The notes under the pieces were generated by a model. It did not search any database and had not been told where the DNA came from. It was given only the letters and a program-made list of their open reading frames with translations. This document shows positions 51,110 through 57,296 of a stretch of 57,296 nucleotides of DNA, one piece after another. The stretch covers positions 1-57,296 of the forward strand of contig NZ_BLAY01000048.1 of NCBI RefSeq assembly GCF_020521235.1, written 5' to 3'. The translations under genes were made by a program, and so were the position numbers. The stretch comes from Microseira wollei NIES-4236. GTDB taxonomy: Bacteria; Cyanobacteriota; Cyanobacteriia; Cyanobacteriales; Aerosakkonemataceae. Each line of letters opens with the position of its first letter. The stretch's first letter is position 1.

Positions 51110-51253
51110 TATAGCAGTTTGTGTACAGCCCTTGTGGCTTAGTTTGTCAAGCGCGCAGCATTAATGCTGCGCGCTTGACAAACTAAGCAAGGCGTAGCGA
51201 ACTATTAACTTATGCAAAATCAAGTGTATTCTATCAAGTCGCAAACCGCTATA
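51110..51253. mobile_element. 144-bp MITE with TATAGCAGTTTG ends and an alternative palindromic core
   Basis: Ends are as in the copy at 31872, and the flanks GCTTAGTTTGT/ACAAACTAAGC and ACTATTAACTTATGCAAAA are shared. The core differs: CAAGCGCGCAGCATT|AATGCTGCGCGCTTG replaces the GTAGCGGCACCC palindrome. It lies between the tRNA fragment and tRNA-Val. Confidence 0.88.
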
Positions 51254-51431
51254 AGTAAATCAGCCCACCAGCTAGACAGAAGCGTATCAGAAGCTATTTA
51301 ACTCTTAGGTCAGATTTAGGTCAATTTCTGAGGTCAGATGCCTGTGATAACAGGTTTAAACACAAACTGTGTAGTAACACAATAAGGCTGAAACGCTTGC
51401 TATTCATCGATTTCAGCCTGGTTAATCAAAA

Positions 51432-51505
<74 letters not shown>

Positions 51506-51563
51506 GTCCGCAGCTTTATAAGCATAGCACGGATTTTCCTCAAAGTGCAAATCCCGTTGTTTT

Positions 51564-52337
51564 TTAAGCAAATGCCGAATCACCAAAATCTGGCGGTATA
51601 TCCTGCAAACGCCCAGAACCTACGGCTTGTATGGCTTCTTTCAGCGAAACATCCCCCGTGTAAAGGGCGCGTCCGACAATAACGCCGTTGACACCAATTG
51701 GTTCCAAACTTAGTAGACTCAGGAGATCGGTAAGCGAACTGACGCCGCCGGAGGCGATGACGGGGATGGCGATGCTTTCTGCCAGTTCTCGCAATGCCTG
51801 TATATTAGGCCCTGAGAGCGTCCCATCGCGGTGGATATCGGTATAAATAATTGCCGCTGCACCTAGTTGTGCCATTTGGTGTGCCAGATCGGTGGCGGCA
51901 ACTGAGGAAGTTTCTAACCAACCATCGGTGGCGACTTTGCCGTTACGGGCGTCGATGCCTACGACGATTTTCCCCTGAAATTCGCCGCACAAGTCGGCGA
52001 CTAACTGGGGTTGTTTGACGGCGATAGTGCCTAAAATTACTCGTCCGACGCCTAAGTTTAACAGTTGGGCGACACTGGTACGATCGCGCAGTCCTCCACC
52101 GACTTGTATTGGTACCGATACCGCCTGCACAATTGCTGCAATTGCTTCCAAGTTCGCAGGCTTACCTGCTTTCGCACCATCTAAATCTACCACGTGCAGC
52201 CGCGTTGCCCCCTGGTCTACCCACTGTTGCGCCACCGCCACCGGGTTTTCGTCAAAGACTTGCGACTGGGAATAGTCCCCCTGATACAGTCGCACGCATT
52301 TACCTTCTAGTAAATCAATTGCTGGGATAACTTCCAT
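51564..52337 (-). CDS. hisA: Phosphoribosylformimino-AICAR ribotide isomerase
   Basis: 257 residues. HisA catalyses the Amadori rearrangement of ProFAR to PRFAR, the fourth step of histidine synthesis. The TIM-barrel motifs are [17 protein letters not shown] (about 6-22, first catalytic Asp), [13 protein letters not shown] (about 48-60), [29 protein letters not shown] (about 76-104), [16 protein letters not shown] (second catalytic Asp, about 139-154) and [13 protein letters not shown]. Length is normal. No other his gene is adjacent. Confidence 0.96.
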   Translation of the reverse strand: MEVIPAIDLLEGKCVRLYQGDYSQSQVFDENPVAVAQQWVDQGATRLHVVDLDGAKAGKPANLEAIAAIVQAVSVPIQVGGGLRDRTSVAQLLNLGVGRVILGTIAVKQPQLVADLCGEFQGKIVVGIDARNGKVATDGWLETSSVAATDLAHQMAQLGAAAIIYTDIHRDGTLSGPNIQALRELAESIAIPVIASGGVSSLTDLLSLLSLEPIGVNGVIVGRALYTGDVSLKEAIQAVGSGRLQDIPPDFGDSAFA

Positions 52338-52443
52338 TTAGAAACTAATTCCCCATTTTCACTCAACAATAAAGAACCCTGATTTGCCTTAGCTAAATTG
52401 GGTTCTTCTTTATTGAAGCAGTTAATGACGCTGCTCAAAGAGA

Positions 52444-53415
52444 TTAGGCTGCGGTTTTTCTTATTCTAACAATCCCCAGGGACCTTCTTAACGGCGATGC
52501 ACCAAACAACGATTCGAGATAGCGATGGTTAAGAGTATAGTTCCACCGCCGTAATTTTACCATCACTCTCGCGAATGTAAAGGCTAGTTCGACTGCGTGA
52601 ACGGTATTTTCCAATTGGAAAACATCATCGCCATGAGTGCGTTCGCCTTTGTGGTGTTTTAGCAAACCTACTAGATTTTTTGTTGTGCCTTTTAAGCGGC
52701 TTAAATAGGAGTCAGCAAACGCCCAGCGGGTGAACCCCCAGAATTTGGCTAGGTGGTTTACTTCGTCTTGCAATGGTTGAGCGATCGCTTGCTGCAATTC
52801 TCCTGTCGAATGCGCCATTAACCACAGGTATACAGATGTAGCACTCCACTCGGTTGCAATTCGACTCAGCGCATGTTTGTAAACATCTTGCCGCAGATTG
52901 CCTGTAGAATGATATCCTTGAACCGAGTTTGGTTTCGGCTTAATTTTTTCCCCGGTTAATTGCTGATAAATTTTGGCAAAAGTCGGACAGTGTTGCCGTT
53001 CTTCTTTTTCCCATATTCCCACTTCTATGGTTTTCCCATCTCTGGCAAATTGCCCACCCATAAACCGCGCCATTTGAGGATGAATTGCTTGTAAATAATC
53101 CCAGCTTTCTTTAGCATAAGCTCGAATCGGGGCTTCGACTTCAGCCGCACCAGCTAGGACTTTCAGAAATAATTCTGGGTCGATCCCAATAATTTGATTG
53201 CGGTTGATGGCTTGCCAATTAATTGGTTCCCAAATCCGCTGATGGGGAGTTTCAAATTGCCTGGGCAGATCGGCTAGGCGATCGCTCAAAATTTCGATTG
53301 AAAAATAGCGCTTAATCAGACGATTAATCCTGGCTCGCGTCTGCAAATAATGGGGATGAGGATATTGATATCCAGCCAAATCAATTGGGTAAGAAATTCG
53401 CGCTGAATTCTTCAT
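52444..53415 (-). CDS. Ferritin-like di-iron protein, possibly acyl-ACP desaturase-related
   Basis: 323 residues, helical. IWEKEERQHCPTFAKIYQQL (about 133-152) holds an ExxxxH di-iron half-site in the EEN/RxH style of soluble acyl-ACP desaturases, and PLQDEVNHLAKFWGFTRWAF (about 222-241) gives a second DExxH half. An acidic helix (AAEVEAPIRAYAKESWDYLQ, about 89-108) may supply more ligands. It therefore could be a ferritin-fold oxidase or desaturase. The identity of the substrate is open. Isolated gene, starting 333 bp from the kinase pseudogene's 3' end. Confidence 0.7.
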   Translation of the reverse strand: MKNSARISYPIDLAGYQYPHPHYLQTRARINRLIKRYFSIEILSDRLADLPRQFETPHQRIWEPINWQAINRNQIIGIDPELFLKVLAGAAEVEAPIRAYAKESWDYLQAIHPQMARFMGGQFARDGKTIEVGIWEKEERQHCPTFAKIYQQLTGEKIKPKPNSVQGYHSTGNLRQDVYKHALSRIATEWSATSVYLWLMAHSTGELQQAIAQPLQDEVNHLAKFWGFTRWAFADSYLSRLKGTTKNLVGLLKHHKGERTHGDDVFQLENTVHAVELAFTFARVMVKLRRWNYTLNHRYLESLFGASPLRRSLGIVRIRKTAA

Positions 53416-53748
53416 AGTTCCTCCTGAATTACTAGAAGTGAGTTTAAAAGCCTAATAGACCAATTGTTGAACCGTCACAGCAGCAGTCATTATTTAGAGC
53501 AATGTCTCGCTTATCTGTTGGTCTTGTTCTATCCCGCTTCGGAATAAATTCAGTATGTCAGGAGGAACTAGAAGATTGAGAAAATATTATGCCAGTTTTT
53601 TCTAGTGGACTCACCCTTTAGGGTGACTTGGCTTGACTCTAAGATTCGATAGCGCTTTTGTAGGCACTAGGAGGCCATCACCAAAGTTTCGACCATGATC
53701 TCTAGTTTCCCATTTCATAGAAACTTTGGTGTTTGCCTAAATCCTGTT
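53416..53748. other. Intergenic region with a CACCAAAGTTTC / GAAACTTTGGTG element
   Basis: 333 bp. CACCAAAGTTTC at 53678-53689 and GAAACTTTGGTG at 53720-53731, with a degenerate AAATCCTG end at about 53738, form a member of the CAGGACTTACGCA family. CACCCTTTAGGGTG at about 53611 is a small palindrome. No gene was seen. Confidence 0.6.
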
Positions 53749-55146
53749 TTAGTCAATCCGATGAATCGAACCATCTGGCATTATAGCGCCCCTTAGATCG
53801 GTACTCGCGAGGTTAGCATCTCTCAAATCTGCATTGGTGAGGTTGGCATTTTTCAAATACGAGCCTCGCAAATCGGCTCCCCTCAAATCTGCACCTGTTA
53901 AGTCAGCATCTGTTAAATCCAAACTCCGCAAGTCTGCTCCCCTAAAATTTGCTTTTTTCAGACCGCACCCAACGCAACCCATTTGCTGCAATTCCCGGAC
54001 AGTTATACCGGGATTCCCTATGGTTGAATGGTTTAATATTCTGTCACCTATGATGAAAATTGTACCACATGCGGCAACTAATACCAGGTGGTTAATTAAT
54101 AAAACTTTTTGGGTTGTGGGAGAGAGCCTTCCTAATGTTGTACTTGGGGTAAGAATATCGATGGATTGAAGGGCAGTCAAGGCAGTAGCGGCATTGGGGT
54201 AGCGATGTTTGAAGTTAGGTGCGACCATTTTTTCCAACCAGGCGATAAACTGCGGATTCAGTTTTGGCATTAACGGCTGGAAATTGATGCGACAATTTTC
54301 ATCAATCAAGTTGCCAATTTCTGTTGATTTTGTCTTGGTCAGCAAACAAATCAACGTCGCCCCCAAACTATACAAATCAGATGCTTCTGTCAGCGGGCGA
54401 TTAAACATCTGTTCTGGTGGCATGAATCCCAACGTGCCTTTAACCGCACTGGTAGCAGCGACTTCCTCTCCTTCTATTCGAGCCAACCCAAAATCTACCA
54501 GATAAACTTTGAGGGATTCTGAGCGGTCAACTAGGATATTTTCAGGTTTAATATCCCGATGAATGACTGGAGGGTTTTGCTGTTGTAGATACACTAAAAT
54601 CTCTAAAACAGCTACGGCAATTTGTTTGATTTCTTGGGGGGTAAAAGATTGTGGCTGAGCGAGGGAAGCCGCTCGTTTATACTCTTGTACCAAACAAAAC
54701 CCATCGGTTGTTTCAAAGGAATTGATGTACTTAGGAATGCTGGGGTGATTGAGCTGTTGCAGCAGTTCAATTTCTCGCTCATGTGCGTGATAATCTGACC
54801 AGGTGGCTCCGACTCTGGCAAACTGAAATTGTTTAACGATGACAGGCGTTGCAGTCTTGATATTAACTCAAGTTGCTAGTTATAACTTGTAACAGCGATA
54901 ATTGCTAATTGCGAGCTTGCTAATTGGGTTAACAGGCTTTTGCCGTCTTGAAAAGTAGCCATTAGCCATTAACCATTAGCCATTAGCCATTACCGCTTGA
55001 TGTAACTAGCAACTTGCGTTATTAGTTGCTAGGTAGGTGACTCGTCCCCCATTTTTGTTGTGTCCTAGTTCCCGCTCAATTTGATAGCCGAATTTAGCAC
55101 AATCGGGATGGGATGTAATGTTGTGGCTATCGCTTCTATCAATCAT
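53749..55146 (-). pseudogene. Serine/threonine protein kinase with pentapeptide repeats, split by a MITE
   Basis: From the ATG at 55146 (GGGAG upstream) the frame reads MIDRSDSHNITSHPDCAKFG then IERELGHNKNGGRVTYLATN, the glycine-rich loop of a kinase, and then enters the MITE, where TAG follows four codons later. Past the MITE it continues IKTATPVIVKQFQF with the ATP-binding Lys, HRDIKPENIL, VDFGLARIEGEE, a membrane segment (VLLINHLVLVAACGTIFIIG) and a C-terminal pentapeptide repeat (ADLTGADLRGADLRGSYL). Removal of MITE and one ATT restores a 412-residue frame. As it stands the kinase cannot be made whole. Confidence 0.9.
54865..55020. mobile_element. 156-bp MITE inside the kinase gene
   Basis: Ends AACTCAAGTTGCTAGTTA and TAACTAGCAACTTGCGTT; ATT duplicated at 54862-54864 and 55021-55023. 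The interior has TAATTGC and CATTAGC heptamers. Same orientation as the copy at 49415. Confidence 0.9.
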
Positions 55147-55173
55147 TAGTTTTCTCCCTCTTTTTTTGAGCTT

Positions 55174-56871
55174 TTATCCCCGTGCCTTTTTCAAGGACTT
55201 ACTCTTTTGAACTAACCGGATAAACTCGGCTCTGTAGCCATCTAAATCGGTTCCCTGGGATTGACTCGCCAAGCTTAAAACATCATCAAAATTAGCATTA
55301 CCCTTGAATTGAGACTCCCTCAACACCATGCCAAACTCTGCCACAGCGGCTGAAAATTTAAAGTTTGTCGAAGCATCTTTTAGCTGAATTACCCGGTCAA
55401 TTAATGGAACGTTCAGCAATTTAGAAGTTTCTTGTTTGGGTTCCTTATACCGCAATTTTACCTGCATCAACTCGTTACTTCCATAAGCCACAGGCTTGAC
55501 GTTGCTTTGCTGATATTTCAAAGGGTCAACATTAGCAAGCGGCACATTGCTTTTAACCCCTGCCGGAATAATTTCGTAGAGGGCTGTCACCGAATGTCCT
55601 GCCCCTAGTTCTCCGGCATCTTTTTTATCATCGTTGAAGTCTTGGTTTTGCAGCAGGCGGTTTTCATACCCAATTAAACGGTATGCTTGGACTTTAGCTG
55701 GATTAAATTCTACTTGAATTTTGACATCTTTGGCAATAGTTAGCAAGGTGGCGCCTATTTCTTTGACCAAAACTTTCCTAGCTTCTAGCAGGTTATCGAT
55801 GTAAGCATAATTCCCGTTTCCTTTATTGGCTATTTGCTCTAGCTTGGCATCTTGTAAATTTCCCATACCAAACCCAAGAACGGTTAGGAAAACACCTTGT
55901 TTGCGCTTTTCTTCAATCAAGCGTACCAATTCTGCATCGCTGGATACTCCGACGTTAAAATCTCCGTCTGTTGCCATAATTAAGCGGTTATTGCCCGATG
56001 GAATCAAGTTGTCTTTGGCAATTTTATAGGCGAGTTGAATGCCTTCTCCCCCAGCGGTAGAACCACCTGCTTCCAGGTTTTCAATCGCGTCTAATATTTT
56101 GTCTTTTTGGTTAGCAGGCGTGGAAGGTAAAACTACGCCTGCATTTCCAGCATAAACAACAATACTGACTCGGTCGTTGGGTCTTAACTCGTTCACGAGC
56201 AACCGCAAAGATTGTTTAACCAGCGGTAATTTGTTGGGGTCTTGCATTGAACCCGAAACATCCAATAAAAATACCAGATTGCTGGGCGGCAGATTTTCGG
56301 TAGACAGGCGTTTTCCCTGCAAACCAATTTGCACTAATTTGTGGGCGGGGTTCCAAGGAGCTTGTGAGATTTCTGTCGTAATCGAGAATGGATTAGCACC
56401 CGTTGGCTGGGGATATTCATACTTAAAATAATTAATCATTTCCTCAAGGCGGACTGCATCTTTGGGTGGCAATTGCCCCTCATTGATGAAGCGTCGGACG
56501 TTGCTGTAAGACGCGGTATCGACATCGATAGAAAAGGTGGAAAGGGGACTCTTGCTTACCCTGACAAAAGGATTTTCTGCAACGGGATTGTATCCCTCGC
56601 GGTTATAGTTTTGTTCAGCTGGAGACTCTTGGGGGGAGGGAAGGTTACCATTTTGTTGCGAGAGTCGTTCGGTAGCGAGTCTTCTCCTAACCTGGGGTGC
56701 TGGTTGAGCAGCTGGTTGCGGTGGTGCCTTTGCAGCTGGTATGGGAGCAGCTGGAGATGCAGGGACAGGTTGTTCGAGTTTTGCAGATTGTTGACCGCCG
56801 CAAGCAACCGTCATCTGTGCCAAAATCGCAGCAAGTCCTAAAATAGCGATCGCTCTATAGCAGTACTTCAT
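55174..56871 (-). CDS. von Willebrand factor type A domain lipoprotein (YfbK type)
   Basis: 565 residues from the ATG at 56871, which has GAAGGAAG just upstream; an in-frame start at 56961 would place 30 residues before the signal peptide. The signal ends ILAQMTVACGG, a lipobox-like site. A Pro/Ala/Gln-rich linker follows, then a segment typical of YfbK proteins (NPFVRVSKSPLSTFSIDVDTASYSNVRRFI), the VWA domain with MIDAS DVSGSM (LVFLLDVSGSMQDPNKLP) and TDGDFNVGV, and a C-terminal DUF3520-like region. It binds partners via a metal ion outside the membrane. Lgt at 44072 would lipidate it. Confidence 0.9.
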   Translation of the reverse strand: MKYCYRAIAILGLAAILAQMTVACGGQQSAKLEQPVPASPAAPIPAAKAPPQPAAQPAPQVRRRLATERLSQQNGNLPSPQESPAEQNYNREGYNPVAENPFVRVSKSPLSTFSIDVDTASYSNVRRFINEGQLPPKDAVRLEEMINYFKYEYPQPTGANPFSITTEISQAPWNPAHKLVQIGLQGKRLSTENLPPSNLVFLLDVSGSMQDPNKLPLVKQSLRLLVNELRPNDRVSIVVYAGNAGVVLPSTPANQKDKILDAIENLEAGGSTAGGEGIQLAYKIAKDNLIPSGNNRLIMATDGDFNVGVSSDAELVRLIEEKRKQGVFLTVLGFGMGNLQDAKLEQIANKGNGNYAYIDNLLEARKVLVKEIGATLLTIAKDVKIQVEFNPAKVQAYRLIGYENRLLQNQDFNDDKKDAGELGAGHSVTALYEIIPAGVKSNVPLANVDPLKYQQSNVKPVAYGSNELMQVKLRYKEPKQETSKLLNVPLIDRVIQLKDASTNFKFSAAVAEFGMVLRESQFKGNANFDDVLSLASQSQGTDLDGYRAEFIRLVQKSKSLKKARG

Positions 56872-57296
56872 ACTTCCTTCTTTAGCTTGACTAGCTTTCT
56901 TTGGATAAAAAAGCGTAACTGAGGTTTTGCACCCGTTAATAGAAGATGTGTCTAACCCCATTGGACTTATGCAGTCTCACCGCTACGCAACTCACAACTG
57001 TGTAGCGTACAAAAATAGTAACGCCAGTCATACTAAATCCGATCCCCGCGTACCCCCCTTACAGCGGATTGCAATCAAAGTGAGGTACAGCATCACCTTT
57101 GATCGGGAAGATGGGGAAGAAATAATCAAAAGTTATCTATGTTCCCTACTCCAAGAGGTACGGCATCTACAATTTTTGGCGAGAAATCAAAAGTTATCTA
57201 TGCCGTGCCGCTACAGGGGTACGGCATCTACAATTTTTGCATTATGCAGGCTTTCGGGGCACGGCATCTGCAATTTTTGGGGAGAAATCAAACGTT
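56872..57296. other. Terminal intergenic region with CGGCATCTACAATTTTT repeats
   Basis: 425 bp. A half MITE with CAGCGGATTGCAATC lies at about 57063. From about 57160, ACGGCATCTACAATTTTTG occurs three times with GAGAAATCAAAAGTTATC blocks, a direct repeat related to the GGCATCC array at the start of the window. No gene was seen before the window ends. Confidence 0.65.

Overview
The window is chromosomal DNA of a filamentous cyanobacterium. The octamer GCGATCGC (HIP1) recurs throughout. Gene content includes a cyanobacterial glgA, an HhoA/HtrA protease, families DUF760, DUF4058, DUF29, DUF6232 and Uma2, a cyanoexosortase-type protein, cobM, hemC, and short tandem heptamer repeats built on ATTAGC. 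No rRNA, phage, integrase, CRISPR array or complete transposase gene was seen. There is one intact tRNA (Val-GAC).

Layout. 1-5.8 kb: tandem repeats, an FMN lactate/glycolate oxidase, two FkbM methyltransferases, an aldo/keto reductase, two related MITEs and an exosortase. 6-14.2 kb: a peptide-type ABC binding protein, hemC, glgA, a LysM/M23 envelope peptidase, an HtrA protease and DUF760. 14.4-19.8 kb: scpB and a complete pstS-pstC-pstA-pstB phosphate transporter operon with a Pho box and an eight-copy 56-bp array between pstS and pstC. 20-27 kb: a NYN-domain RNase-like protein, ubiD, DUF4058 and three tandem DUF6232 membrane proteins. 27-32.6 kb: SDR, cobM, DUF29, flavin reductase, MIF-like tautomerase and an XRE regulator. 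32.7-41.1 kb: a tightly packed operon with an asparagine-synthetase-like ligase, a LysA-fold protein without the PLP lysine and a zinc-ribbon membrane protein; then a doubly broken VapBC locus; then a second asparagine-synthetase-like protein next to a type II secretion F-like protein. 41-48.6 kb: coaD, a coiled-coil protein, an LpxB-related protein, lgt and a PlsY-PEP-utiliser fusion. 48.7-57 kb: a split M15 peptidase, Uma2, DUF2237, tRNA-Val, hisA, a ferritin-like protein, a split Ser/Thr kinase and a VWA lipoprotein.

The most striking theme is the load of small non-autonomous repeats and their effect on genes. One ~157-bp MITE family (inverted ends AAC[G/T]CAAGTTGCTAGTTA, 3-bp ATT/AAT target duplication) sits inside two genes, a protein kinase and an M15 peptidase. 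Each time it brings the same in-frame stop, and removing it with one target copy restores the reading frame exactly. A second MITE family carries a central perfect palindrome that differs completely between copies while the flanks stay the same. A third repeat is translated: it encodes the peptide GQDAHPT three times in each of two neighbouring genes. A palindromic repeat is also read through inside the FMN oxidase gene, and a heptamer array supplies the last codons of the M23 peptidase.

The best candidate for an undescribed pathway is the 32.7-41.1 kb region, where two asparagine-synthetase-like proteins with degenerate glutaminase domains flank a LysA-like protein that lacks the catalytic lysine. 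All assignments rest on reading the sequence by eye; no database search was run.
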